Translations under genes and position numbers: made by a program
Notes under the pieces: generated by a model
What the model saw: the letters and a program-made list of their open reading frames with translations, nothing else
The model's database searches: none
What the model was told of the DNA's origin: nothing
Part shown: positions 11,469 through 23,396 of the stretch, piece after piece
How the letters are laid out: the number at the start of each line of letters is the position of its first letter
Position numbering within the stretch: position 1 is the stretch's first letter
Assembly: GCF_000499845.2 (NCBI RefSeq)
Contig: NC_023759.2
Coordinates: 23,024,250-23,088,249, forward strand
Reading direction: 5' to 3'
Length of the DNA stretch: 64,000 bases
Origin: Phaseolus vulgaris
Lineage: Eukaryota > Streptophyta > Magnoliopsida > Fabales > Fabaceae

Positions 11469-12957
11469 GCTTTGGTTTTATCTTTCCTGCACATATTATC
11501 TGCTTTGCTGTGTACTACCTTATGTACTTATTTTTTCCTTGAGTTAACCCATGCATTTTCGTTCCATGCAGATAACATGTTGGGCAAAGGCATGCTCGCT
11601 GAACTGAAGGCGCTCGCCCGAAACCACGGGTTGGCGACGGGTTCTCAAACGATGCCCAACTCGGCGGTGGAGACAGCCATCGTCCAAGGGCGATCACCAC
11701 CCAAAGAACTTGCCCAACGCAAGAAATTGGTCCTCAATAGACCTAAAAGGAAAGCCCCCCAGGTGATCCACGAGGAAGAGGAAGAAGATGACGAGGCCAC
11801 CGAAGACGGTTTGGTCTCAAAGAGGAAGAGGGTGGCACCTTCTTCACCGCCTGCTCCACCCCCTCTTCCAACCTCAACACCTCCATCGACGCCTGCTCCT
11901 CCTCCATCATCGCCACCCCCACAGGCTCCTGCCTCACCAGTCCAAGCGGTCCCACTGGCCACTGCGCCACCTGCAGTTGAGGCCCAAGAGCCAAACTTCA
12001 TGGAGGACCCCTCAAACGCCTCTACACCATATGTGTCAGCTGGAGGGGGTCCCCCTTCAAACGCCTCAGCTGCAGAAGTTGCTCCAATCGGGGATGAGGT
12101 TGCTCATACCTCTCCGATTCTGATCACCGAATCCCCGATTCCGTCGCCACGCCAGGAAGCGCCTACTGAAGAACCCACTAAGGAAGGTGGCGACGAGAAC
12201 CAACAACAGGCTCACCTGGTGCCTCTCCAAGCTCCAAGACGACCTCTTCAACCTCAAAACCGAAAACAGCACCATGAGGGTCGAGGTGGAGAAGTTGTCT
12301 TTCAGCCTGACGCTCGCAGAAATCGAACACTCCCGAGTGGAGGATGCCATGAACACCGAGCTCAGGCTGGCGCGCAAGGAGGCCGCTGACCTTCGCCACA
12401 AGGTGCATCAACTTGCTCAAGAGAAGGTCGAACTGGAGAGCAAGATTGTGCCCCTTCGCGTCAGAGTGGTTGATCTGGAGGCTCTCATGAAGGCTGATGC
12501 CGTCAAGGTGCAAAAACTAGAGAAAAGGTCAGCCGACTGAGAGACCCTCCTTGGGCAGGTGGAAAAGGCGAGGGACGACGCCATAGCTGATCTTGCCAAC
12601 GCCAACGAAGAGAAAGGAAAGGCAGTTGCTGAACTGGCCCAAGCGCAAGCAGAATCCAAAAAGGTTACTGAGGACCTTCTCCAGGCTCAAGAGACCAATG
12701 AACAACTCAAGAAACAGGTTGAAGAGCTGGAGCAACAGAATAAAGAGCTGAAAGAGCAAACTGAAGACCTCAAGAAGCGGATTGAGGAACTTCAGAAGCA
12801 AATTGAAGAACTCAAGCTGAACTCCGCTCAAATTCTGGCTGCTGGATTCGAAGCTGCGCGGGAACAATTTGCTTGCCTGTTCCCCGACCTGGATCTCAGC
12901 ATGGTGTCGCTGAACAATGAAGTGGTGGATGGAAAAGTCGTTCCTGCTGAACACTAA
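11469..12957 (+). pseudogene. Family B antisense gene, left-arm copy: exon 2 only, with deletion and stop
   Basis: Begins within the intron (11469-11571, ending in the acceptor CCATGCAG). Exon 2 then encodes MLGKGMLAELKALAR, a Pro-rich linker with a basic patch (SKRKRVAPS), a coiled coil (about 12250-12850) and the tail VVDGKVVPAEH, with TAA at 12955-12957. Compared with the right-arm copy, about 119 bp are missing near 12229, which shifts the frame, and CGA has become TGA at 12538. Exon 1 is absent. Dead copy. Confidence 0.85.
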
Positions 12958-13559
12958 TCAATTCTTCTTCATCTGCCACCTTTGTGCTTTCCCTTGTATT
13001 ATAACTTGTAATAAACTTTATGTCCCTTCGTGTATATGCTCTGAACTGTTAACTGTTAATGACAAAGGCTACGTTTTCCCTTTTATAACTTCTTCACTCG
13101 CTTCAACTTTCCTTGCTTGTTTAATTTCAAAGAAATGACTTAGGAAAAACTGTAGGTACAACCTTTGGCTTAACTGCTTCGGATCACTTCAGCCTTAAGC
13201 AATAAACACTTAACAATTCGTAACCTTAAGGCAATTAACCTTATCGTAAAAGTATCCCTCAAGCAATGAACTGTAACCCAGTCACTGGCTTAAACACCGC
13301 TCCACTCGACCTGCTTCACCAAACAGGTATTTTAACCTTCTCGCCGCTGTTTGAACTCTTCCCGATCGCCAAAGACACTTGGTGATATCAGCTTCTTTCT
13401 AGCCTCATGCTTTGGCCATTGCTTCTTTGTCTGGGGGTAGAGACGCCTTTTGGGATCCTTCTTTACCTCCCTGAACTTCAGAACAAAGACCGGTTGACTA
13501 GGCGTTCTCTTCGAACCTACCTTAGCCACCTTCCGAACTTCTTCCACCCTCTGCACCAT
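12958..13559. other. Family B spacer downstream of the antisense gene
   Basis: 3' UTR-like DNA with counterpart 35020-35628 in the right arm. It is AT-rich at first (CTTGTAATAAACTTTATG near 13003 contains an AATAAA). An open frame on the minus strand (13332-13559) has no recognisable domain and I do not call it a gene. Confidence 0.5.
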
Positions 13560-13780
13560 ACCTGAACTCGTTCGAGACGAGAAGGATTTTATCTTGCCTA
13601 AGCTCGCATGTAGGCGAGAAGGTCTTTAACTCGCCTGAACTCGCTCATCGGCGATAAGGTCTTTAACTCGCCTGAACTCGCTCATCGGCGAGAAGGTCTT
13701 TAACTTGCCTGAACTCGCTCATCGGCGAGAAGGTCTTTAACTTGCCTGAACTCGCTCATCGGCGAGAAGGTCTTTAACTC
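13560..13780 (+). repeat. Family B tandem array 1 (37-bp unit, about six copies)
   Basis: Unit of the form CCTGAACTCGCTCATCGGCG followed by AGAAGGTCTTTAACTCG. Exact 37-bp steps at 13634, 13671, 13708 and 13745; the first two units are diverged. The right arm has about four units (34864-35015). Confidence 0.9.
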
Positions 13781-13975
13781 GCCTCTACATTGCCCCAGGG
13801 GTTACATCTTCTCGCCCCCAGAAACACGGAGGACTTTTTACTGGCGCCTCTACATTGCCCCAGGGGTTACATCTTCTCGCCCCCAGAAACACAGAGGACT
13901 TTTCACTGGTGCCTCTACATTGCCCCAGGGGTTACATCTTCTCGCCCCCAGAAACACTGAGGACTTTTTACTCTT
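13781..13975 (+). repeat. Family B tandem array 2 (65-bp unit, three copies)
   Basis: Units start GCCTCTACATTGCCCCAGGG at 13781, 13846 and 13911 and end near GGACTTTTTACTGG. The right arm has four (34612-34863). Confidence 0.9.
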
Positions 13976-14056
13976 CCTCGCCTGCACTCGCTCGACGGCG
14001 AGGAGGTCTTTAACTTGCCTCAGAACGCGCGAGGGCGTTGAGGTCTTTCATCTAGT

Positions 14057-14292
14057 GCCTCCGATCGCCGAAAGACGATGAGGACTTTAAAACTTTAACT
14101 GGTGTCTCCAATCGCCGAAACACGATGAGGACTTAAAAACTTTAACTGGTGCCTCCAATCGCCGAAAAAACGATGAGGACTCAAAAACTTTAACTGGTGC
14201 CTCCAATCGCCGAAAAACGATGAGGACTTAAAAACTTTAACTGGTGCCTCCAATCGCCGAAAAACGATGAGGACTTAAAAACTTTTTAGAAA
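14057..14292 (+). repeat. Family B tandem array 3 (47-48-bp unit, five copies)
   Basis: Units start GCCTCCAATCGCCGAAAAAC (or variant) at 14057, 14104, 14151, 14199 and 14246 and end AACTTTAACTGGT. The right arm also has five (about 34292-34535). Confidence 0.9.
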
Positions 14293-14414
14293 ACATGCGA
14301 TATATCTTTACTTGCCTTAAATCACGTACAAGCGACAAGGTGTTTCTTCAAAACTTTTGGGAAAAAGCAAACATGCAATCTGAAAACACCTTATACTTCG
14401 AAAACTCTTCTTTC

Positions 14415-14470
14415 ATTGGGTGGCCTCATTAAAAACCCTCCTTAGGGAAAAAAGAGTGCCCCCTTCAAAC
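14415..14470 (-). other. Conserved post-pol non-coding motif (family B, left arm)
   Basis: Minus strand: GGGGGCACTCTTTTTTCCCT, AAGGAGGGTTTTTAATGAGG, then CCACCCAATGAAAG, about 60 bp past the pol stop. Near-identical to 23295-23345. Confidence 0.6.
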
Positions 14471-14527
14471 TGTTTCATCAGAGACATTGTGATATGACCT
14501 TTGTGTTTGTCTTTACTTACAAAGCTC

Positions 14528-17500
14528 TTAACTATAGTACAACTTCAGGTGCGTGGCGTTCCAGGTGCGAGGAATCGCCCCTCCTTCCAGCGTTTCTAAG
14601 CGGTAGGCGCCGTTCCCGAGCACCTCGGTTATTCTGAACGGTCCAGTCCACTTGGGCGACAGTTTATTCTCCATCTCGTACTGGTGGGCCTTCCTCATCA
14701 CCAGATCGCCCTCTCTAAACTGCCTTGGCATCACCTTCGAGTTGTATCTTCGTTCGATCCTCCTCTTCACCGCCTCAGCTTTCAGTCTCGCCTCTTCCCT
14801 GACCTCGTCCAGTAGATCCAGGTTCAGCCTTCTCTCTTCATTCGAGTCTTCCTCTACGAAGTTCTGGAATCTCGGCGAGCTCTCCTGGATCTCTACTGGA
14901 ATCATGGCATCACACCCATAGACCAAGCTGAACGGGGTCTCGTGGGTTCCTGACTGCTCAGTGGTGTGGTACGCCCAGACTATACGGGGTACCTCCTCAG
15001 CCCAACTTCCCTTGGCTTTCTCAAGCCTTCTCTTCAAACCTCTCAACAACACCCGATTAGCTGACTCCACCTGGCCGTTTGTCTGAGGGTGCTCGACGGA
15101 TGCAAACACTTGTTGAATTCCCACCCCTTCGCAGAGCTTCTTCAACAGGTGGCTTGCAAACTGAGTCCCATTATCCGACACCAGGCGTTTAGGCACTCCA
15201 AACCGGCACACGATGTTCTTCCACACGAAACCTTCGATCTTGTGTGCGGTGATCTGGGCCACTGGTTCTGCTTCGATCCACTTGGTGAAATATTCAATCG
15301 CCACCACCAAGTACTTCATCTGCCTGATCGCCAGCGGGAAAGGTCCCAGGATGTCGATTCCCCAGGTATGAAATGGCCAAGGGCTATAAATCGACTTCAA
15401 CTCCTCGGGAGGCGCCTTATGCCAATCGACGTGCTGCTGGCATTGTTAACAACATTGGGCATACTTCTTGCAATCTTCTCTCATGGATGGCCAGTAGTAT
15501 CCTGCACGGAGAGTCCTCGCGGCCAGAGCTCGACCCCCGACGTGGCTTCCGCATATACCTTCGTGGAGCTCCGCCATGATTCTCGTGCACTTCTCGCCGT
15601 GTATACATTCCAGGAGCGGGTGAGTGAACCCAAACCTGTACAGATCGCCATCAATCAGGGTGTACTTGCTAGAATTCTTCTTTACCTTCCTAGCCTCAGT
15701 CGGATCCAGCGGGAGAAGGCCATCTGCCAGGCACCGCTTGTACTGTGTTATCCAAGTTTCTGGCTCATAGGTAGTGCAGACCTGCAGGACATTTATCTTC
15801 TCTCCTCGGCATGCTCTAATTCTCGGCGATCTTAGAGTTTCTTGCGTCAGGGACTTATGGTTTCTCGCGGCGTTCTCCGTCGACTTGCTGATCTGAAGGA
15901 CCAGGTGATCTGCCACAAATGCTCTCGGCGTCTTCAGAGTTTCTTGAATCACCGTCCTCTGCCTACCCCCCTTGCCTGAGCTGGCGAGCTTAGCTAGCAA
16001 GTCAGCTCGGGCATTCTGCTCTCTGGGTACATGTACTACTTCAAAGGAGGCAAAGGAACTCTTCAATTCCTGCACGTACGCCAAGTAAGCCGCCATTTGT
16101 GGATCTTTAGCCTGGAACTCGCCTGTTACTTGCCCCGTGACTAGCAGTGAGTCACTCTTAGCCATCAGCACCCTAGCTCCCATCTCCTTGGCCAGCAGAA
16201 TCCCGGCGATCAGCGCCTCATACTCTGCTTGATTGTTGCTGGCTTTGAAGGCGAACCTCAGAGATTGTTCGATCAGCACGCCGTTGGGTCCTTCCAATAT
16301 GACTCCAGCACCGCTGCCCTGCTGGTTCGACGATCCATCCACTGAAAGTACCCAACGGAAATCGTCTCCTTCAACCTACGTCGCCTCTGATGAGAGCTCA
16401 ACCACGAAATCTGCAAAGATTTGCCCCTTGATCGGGCCTCGGGGCTCATATTTAATATCAAACTCTGACAACTCTACTGCCCACTTCACCATCCTTCCCA
16501 CAACGTCGGGTTTCTTCAAGACCTTCTGGATGGGCAGGTCAGTCATCACCAGTATTGTGAAACTATGGAAGTAGTGGCGCAACCTCCTCGCGGAAAACAC
16601 CACAGCCAGCGCAGCCTTCTCCAGGGCCTGATATCTCGTTTCGGGGCCCTGCAACACCTTGCTCACAAAATAGATAGGCTTCTGAGCCTGATATTGATCC
16701 TGGGCGAGCACCACACTCACCGCCCTCTCAGTTACAGCAAAATACAACCTGAGAGGAATTCCCACCAGCGGTTTGCACAGAACCGGCAGGCTCGCCAGAT
16801 ACTCCTTCAGTTTGACGAAAGCTTCCTCGCACTCTTTCGTCCAAACAAACTTATTATTGCGCCGCAGACACTGAAAATAGGGATGCCCCTTTTCTCCGCT
16901 AGCTGACACGAAGCGAGATAGGGCTGCCATCCGACCTGTTAGCTGCTGGACTTCTTTCACCGTAGCTGGGCTCCTCATCGCCAAGATGGCGGCACACTTG
17001 TCTCGGTTGGCTTCTATCCCTCTTTCAGTCAAGAGGAAACCCAAAAACTTTCCAGCCTCCACGCCGAAAATGCATTTCTCCGGATTGAGCTTTAACTTGA
17101 ACTTGGCGATCGTCGTGAACAATTCTTCCAAGTCTGCAACGTGCTTGCTTTTTTCCTGCGAGGTCACGACCATGTCATCGACGTACGCTTGCACGTTCCT
17201 TCCCAGCATTGGTGCAAGTACTCGATCCATCAGCCTCTGGTACGTGGCCCCCGCGTTCTTCAGCCCAAACGACATCACCTTATAGCAATAGCACGATCTC
17301 TCCGTCATGAAGGCTGTCCTCTCTTCATCCATGGGATGCATCTTGATCTGATTATATCCTGAGAAGGCATCCAGGAAACTCAGCAACTTACACCCTGCAG
17401 CACTATCGACCAGGGCATCTATGCTTGGTAAAGGATACGAATCCTTTGGGCAAGCTTTGTTCAGGTCGGTGAAGTCGACGCACATGCGCCATTTCCCGTT

Positions 17501-18816
17501 ACTCTTCTTCACCAGCACGACATTTGCCAGCCATTCAGGGTACTGGACTTCCCTGATGTGGCCTGCAACGAGGAGTTTCTGTGTTTCGTCCATGATCGCC
17601 TGCCTCCTCTCCTCGTTGAACTTTCTTCTCCTTTGTCGCACCGGTCTCACCAAATTGTCCATCGCCAGATGATGGCACAAGAAGCCGGGATCAATCCCGG
17701 GCATGTCCGAAGCGGACCATGCAAACACGTCCAGATGCCGCTCAATCACCTCGGCGATCTGGTCCTGGAGCTCGACCTCCAGAGATCTTCCCAGCTTGAA
17801 GATCTTTCCTCCGATCTCCTTTTCGAGCCACTGCTCGACAGGTTTTGGCCTGGATTCTCTGGCGATCACCTCCCTGGCGATTCCCTGCTCCCTCGCTTCC
17901 TCAGGGCGATTCCGCTCCTCTTCCTCCTCCAGACCAGCATTCTTCTCCCCCAGCTCAGCGTCCACCATCTCCACATCTCTTCCGGCGGCCTCCTCTGTTA
18001 CCGTCGATCTGGGCTTCACACCGGGAGGTGGGGTGGTTGTTACATAACTCACCGATCTCTTGTTTTTCAGGCTATTCTCATAGCACTTTTTCGCTACTTT
18101 CTGATCAGACTTGATCGTGATCACCACCCCTTCCATGGACGGCAACTTTACCTTCATGTGCCGAGTCGACGGGATGGCGCCTATCCTGTTAAGCGTGGGC
18201 CTTCCCAACAGGATGTTGTATGCTGAAGGAGCGTTTACGATGAGGTACTTGATTTTCTCCGTCCTCGACCCAGCCTCATCTGTAAACGTGGTTCTCAGCT
18301 CAATGTACCCCCTGACCTCCACCTGGTCACCAGCGAACCCATATAGGCACCCTCCATAGGGCCTTAGCTGGTCAAGGGGCAACTCCAGCTGCGTGAAAGT
18401 CGGCCAGAACATTACGTCTGCCGAGCTTCCTTGGTCCACCAGAACTCTGTGGACCTTCCTTCCCGCTGTAACCAACGAAATGACTATGGGATCGTTGTCA
18501 TGGGGCACAACGTCCCGAAGATCCTGTTTGGTGAACGTAATGTCCACTTCCGGCGAGTGATCTTCAAACATATCCACTGTCATCACCGATCGCGCGTACT
18601 TCTTCCTCTGCGATGCGGTGCATCCACCACCTGAGAAGCCCCCTGCAATGGTGTGGATCTCCCCGTGGATAGGCATCTCGTGTTGCTGGGCTTCTCCACC
18701 TGCTGGCTGGGAACTCGACGCTCCCCCCGTCCTCCTGTCCAGCAGATAGTCATTTAGGAACCCGCTCTTAACCAGATCGTCGAGCTAATATCCCAAGGAC
18801 AAACACGAGTCCAAAG
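14528..18816 (-). pseudogene. pol: Family B pol, left arm (PR-RT-RH-aRNH-IN), three nonsense codons
   Basis: Minus-strand polyprotein in a single frame. Protease: VLVDQGSSADV and NILLGRPTLNRIGAI. RT: WRMCVDFTDLNKACPKD, FSGYNQIKMHP, YVDDMV. First RNase H: the usual catalytic TDAS is replaced by AVTERA, so it is degenerate. Archaeal-type RNase H: VDGSSNQQGSG, NQAEYEALIAG, KSDSLL, ARADLLAKLA. Integrase: HHCC and D,D35E. In-frame stops lie at 18785-18787 (CAG to TAG), 16376-16378 (CGG to TAG) and 15446-15448 (AAA to TAA). Gag is absent, and the 5' side runs into the centre of the inverted repeat. Confidence 0.93.
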
Positions 18817-18940
18817 TCCTGAGAAGAGAGGGAGCCTGGCTCCCGCTAGGCCACGCGCCCAAACCAGAATCCAGCCGCAAAGGGTGCTGGAAACAGCGGC
18901 GGCGGCCAGGAAGGACCAGAGGACTCGCCATTTGGCCACG
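18817..18940. other. 124-bp asymmetric centre of the inverted repeat
   Basis: Inverted symmetry holds up to CCAAAG (18811-18816) and resumes at CTTTGG (18941-18946). Between them lie 124 bp of GC-rich DNA without symmetry. It looks like gag-protease linker from one parental copy, but I cannot identify it from sequence alone. Confidence 0.75.
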
Positions 18941-18942
18941 CT

Positions 18943-21900
18943 TTGGACTCGTGTTTGTCTTTGGGATATCAGCTCGACGATCTGGTTAAGAGCGGGTTCC
19001 TAAATGACTATCTGCTGGACAGGAGGACGGGGGGAGCGTCGAGTTCCCAGCCCGCAGGTGGAGAAGTCCAGCAACACGAGATGCCTATCCACGGGGAGAT
19101 CCACACCATTGCAGGGGGCTTCTCAGGTGGTGGATGCACCGCATCGCAGAGGAAGAAGTACGCGCGATCGGTGATGACAGTGGATATGTTTGAAGATCAC
19201 TCGCCGGAAGTGGACATTACGTTCACCAAACAGGATCTTCGGGACGTTGTGCCCCATGACAACGATCCCATAGTCATTTCGTTGGTTACGGCGGGAAGGA
19301 AGGTCCACAGAGTTCTGGTGGACCAAGGGAGCTCGGCAGACGTGATGTTCTGGTCGACTTTCACGCAGCTGGAGTTGCCCCTTGACCAACTAAGGCCCTA
19401 TGGAGGGTGCCTATATGGGTTCTCTGGTGACCAGGTGGAGGTCAGGGGGTACATTGAGCTGAGAACCACGTTTACAGATGAGGCTGGGTCGAGGACAGAG
19501 AAAATCAAGTACCTCATTGTGAACGCTCCTTCAGCATACAACATCCTGTTGGGAAGGCCCACGCTTAACAGGATAGGCGCCATCCCGTCGACTCGGCACA
19601 TGAAGGTAAAGTTGCCGTCCATGGAAGGGGTGGTGATCACGATCAGGTCTGATAAAAAAGAAGCGAAAAAGTGCTATGAGAATAGCCTGAAAAACAAGAG
19701 ATCGGTGAGTTATGTAACAACCACCCCACCTCCCGGCGTGAAGCCCAGATCGACGGTAACAGAGGAGGCCGCCGGAAGAGATGTGGAGATGGTGGACGCT
19801 GAGCTGGGGGAGAAGAATGCTGGTCTGGAGGAGGAAGAGGAGCGGAATCGCCCTGAGGAAGCCAGGGAGCAGGGAATCGCCAGGGCGGTGATCGCCAGAG
19901 AATCCAGGCCAAAACCTGTCGAGCAGTGGCTCGAAAAGGAGATCGGAGGAAAGATCTTCAAGTTGGGAAGATCTCTGGAGGTCGAGCTCCAGGACCAGAT
20001 CGCCAAGGTGATTGAGCGGCATCTGGACGCGTTTGCATGGTCCGCTTCGGACATGCCCGGGATTGATCCCGACTTCTTGTGCCATCATCTGGCGATGGAC
20101 AACTTGATGAAACCAGTGCGACAAAGGAGAAGAAAGTTCAACGAGGAGAGGAGGCAGGCGATCAGGGACGAAACACAGAAACTCCTCGCTGCAGGCCACA
20201 TCAGGGAAGTCCAGTACCCTGAATGGCTGGCAAATGTCGTGCTGGTAAAGAAGAGTAACGGGAAATGGCGCATGTGCGTCGATTTCACCGACCTGAACAA
20301 AGCTTGCCCAAAGGATTCGTATCCTTTACCAAACATTGATGCCCTGGTCGATAGTGCTGCAGGGTGCAAGTTGCTGAGTTTCATGGATGCCTTCTCGGGA
20401 TACAATCAGATCAAGATGCATCCCATGGATGAAGAGAAGACAGCCTTCATGACGGAGAGATCGTGCTACTGCTATAAGGTGATGCCGTTTGGGTTGAAGA
20501 ACGCGGGGGCCACGTACCAGAGGCTGATGGATCGAGTACTTGCACCAATGCTGGGAAGGAACGTGCAAGCTTACGTCGATGACATGGTCGTGACCTCGCC
20601 GGAAAAAAGCAAGCACGTTGCAGACTTGGAAGAATTGTTCACGACGATCGCTAAGTTCAAGTTAAAGCTCAATCCGGAGAAATGCATTTTCGGCGTGGAG
20701 GCTGGAAAGTTTTTGGGTTTCCTCTTGACTGAAAGAGGAATAGAAGCCAACCCAGACAAGTGTGCCGCCATCTTGGCGATGAGGAGCCCAGCTACGGTGA
20801 AAGAAGTCCAGCAGCTAACAGGTCGGATGGCAGCCCTATCTCGCTTCGTGTCAGCTAGCGGAGAAAAGGGGCATCCCTATTTTCAGTGACTGCGGCGCAA
20901 TAATAAGTTCGTTTGGACGAAAGAGTGCGAGGAAGCTTTCGTCAAACTAAAGGAGTATCTGGCGAGCCCGCCAGTTCTGTGCAAACCGCTGGTGGGAATC
21001 CCTCTCAGGTTGTATTTTGCTGTGACTGAGAGGGCGGTGAGTGCGGTGCTCGCCCAGGATCAAGATCAGGCTCAGAAGCCTATTTATTTTGTGAGCAAGG
21101 TGTTGCAGGGCCCAGAAACGAGATATCAGGCCCTGGAGAAGGCTGCACTGGCCGTGGTATTTTCGGTGAGGAGGTTGCGCCACTACTTCCATAGTTTCAC
21201 AATACTGGTGATGACTGACCTGCCCATCCAGAAGGTCTTGAAGAAACCTGACGTTGCGGGAAGGATGGTGAAGTGGGCCGTAGAGTTGTCAGAGTTTGAT
21301 ATCAAATATGAGCCCCGAGGCCCGATCAAGGGGCAAATCTTTGCAGATTTCGTGGTTGAGCTCTCATCAGAGGCGACGCGGGTTGAAGGAGACGATTTCC
21401 GTTGGGTACTTTCAGTGGATGGATCGTCGAACCAGCAGGGCAGCGGTGCTGGAGTCATATTGGAGGGACCCAACGGCGTGCTGATCGAACAATCTTTGAG
21501 ATTTGCCTTCAAGGCCAGTAACAATCAAGCAGAGTATGAGGCGCTGATCGCCGGAATTTTACTGGCCAAGGAGATGGGAGCTAGGGTGCTGATGGCTAAG
21601 AGTGACTCGCTGCTGGTCACGGGGCAAGTAACAGGCGAGTTCCAGGCTAAAGATCCACAAATGGCGGCTTACTTGGCATATGTGCAGGAATTGAGGAGTT
21701 CCTTTGCCTCCTTTGAAGTAGTACATGTGCCCAGAGAGCAGAATGCCCGAGCTGACTTGCTTGCTAAGCTCGCCAGCTCAGGCAAGGGGGGTAGGCAGAG
21801 GACGGTGATTCAAGAAACTCTGAAGACGCCAAGGGCATTTGTAGCAGATCACCTGGTCCTTCAGATAAGCAAGTCGACGAAGAAAGCAGCGAAAAGCCAT

Positions 21901-23229
21901 AAGTCCTTGACGCAAGAAACTCTGAGATCGCCGAGAATTAGAGCATGTCGAGGAGAGAAGGTGAATGTGATGCAGGTCTGCGCCACCCATGAGCCAGACA
22001 CTTGGATAACACAGTACAAGTGGTGCCTGGCAGATGGCCTCCTCCCACTGGATCCGACAGAAGCTAGGAAGGTAAAGAAAAATTCCAGCAAGTACACATT
22101 GATTGATGGCGATCTGTACAGGTTTGGGTTCACTCACCCGCTCCTGGAATGCGTACACGGCGAGAAGTGCACGAGGATCATGGCAGAGCTCCACGAGGGT
22201 ATATGCGGAAGCCACGTTGGGGGTCGAGCTCTGGCCGCGAGGACTCTCCGTGCAGGCTACTACTGGCCATCGATGAGAGAAGATTGCAAGAAGTATGCCC
22301 AGTGTTGCAAACAATGCCAACAGCACGCCGATTGGCACAAGGCACCTCCCGAGGAGTTGAAGTCGATCTATAGCCCTTGGCCGTTTCATACTTGGGGAAT
22401 CGACATCCTGGGACCTTTCCCGCTGGCGATCAGGCAGATGAAGTACTTGGTGGTGGCGATTGAGTATTTCACCAAGTGGATTGAAGCAGAACCAGTGGCC
22501 CAGATCACCGCACACAAGATCGAAGGTTTCGTGTGGAAGAACATCGTGTGCCGGTTTGGAGTGCCTAAACGCCTGGTGTCGGATAATGGGACGCAGTTTG
22601 CAAGCCACCTGTTGAAGAAGCTTTGCGAAGGGGTGGGAATTCAACAAGTGTTTGCATCCGTCGAGCACCCTCAGACAAATGGCCAGGTGGAGTCAGCTAA
22701 TCGGGTGTTGTTGAGAGGTTTGAAGAGAAGGCTTGAGAAAGCCAAGGGAAGTTGGGCTGAGGAGGTGCCCCGTATAGTCTGGGCGTACCACACCACCGAG
22801 CAGTCAGGAACCCATGAGACCCCGTTCAGCTTGGTCTATGGGTGTGATGCCATGATTCTGGTGGAGATCCAGGAGAGCTCGCCGAGATTCCAGAACTTCG
22901 TAGAGGAAGACTCGAATGAAGAGAGAAGGCTGAACCTGGATCTACTGGATGAGGTCAGGGAAGAGGCGAGGTTGAAGGCTGAAGCCGTGAAGAGAAGGGT
23001 TGAACGAAGATACAACTCGAAGGTGATGCCAAGGCAGTTTAGAGAAGGCGACTTGGTGATGAGGAAGGCCCACCAGTACGAGATGGAGAATAAACTGTCA
23101 CACAAGTGGACTGGACCGTTCAGAATAACCGAGGCGCTCGGGAACGGCGCCTACCGCTTAGAGACGCTGGAAGGAGGGGCGATTCCTCGCACCTGGAACG
23201 CCACACACCTGAAGTTGTACTATAGTTAA
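18943..23229 (+). pseudogene. pol: Family B pol, right arm (PR-RT-RH-aRNH-IN), one nonsense codon
   Basis: Plus-strand polyprotein of 1,428 codons plus stop in one frame, interrupted only by TGA at 20887-20889 (TGC in the other arm). With the first Met as residue 1: protease Asp 127 in VLVDQGSS; RT YVDD at 544-547; degenerate first RNase H (YFAVTERAVSAVL, catalytic TDAS missing); archaeal-type RNase H with the D-E-D-D residues in VDGSSN, NQAEYEAL, KSDSLL and ARADLL; integrase with an HHCC region and catalytic Asp 1154, Asp 1214 and Glu 1250 (35 residues between the last two). A second, archaeal RNase H before integrase is diagnostic of the Tat lineage. Gag is missing upstream. Confidence 0.95.
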
Positions 23230-23396
23230 GAGCTTTGTAAGTAAAGACAAACACAAAGTCATATTACAATGTCTCTGATGAAACAGTTTGAAGGGGGCAC
23301 TCTTTTTTCCCTAAGGAGGGTTTTTAACGAGGCCACCCAATAAAAGAAAAGTTTTCGAAGTACAAGGTGTTTTCAGATTGCATGTGTGCTATTTTC
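23230..23396 (+). other. Post-pol region and target site of the family A insertion
   Basis: Contains the conserved motif (about 23295-23345: GGGGGCACTCTTTTTTCCCT, then GGAGGGTTTTTAACGAGGCC, then ACCCAATAAAAG). It ends with TTTTC at 23392-23396, which is repeated at 34220-34224 on the far side of the inserted element. Confidence 0.85.

Noticed and set aside
15089..15835. Long plus-strand open frame opposite pol (similar ones at 4036-4491, 17558-18226, 19531-20199, 21778-22668, 31366-31821)
   Set aside because: They lie opposite integrase or RT in every copy and their existence follows from pol codon bias; they show no domain of their own.
18754..18939. Small minus-strand open frame across the centre of the inverted repeat
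   Set aside because: No similarity to anything recognisable; it spans the asymmetric loop and has no supporting signals.
18700..19050. Assembly artefact as full explanation of the inverted repeat
   Set aside because: Arms carry different stops, indels, array counts and a 1.6-kb deletion, which a duplicated contig would not show; long reads would still be needed to exclude misjoining of two real loci.
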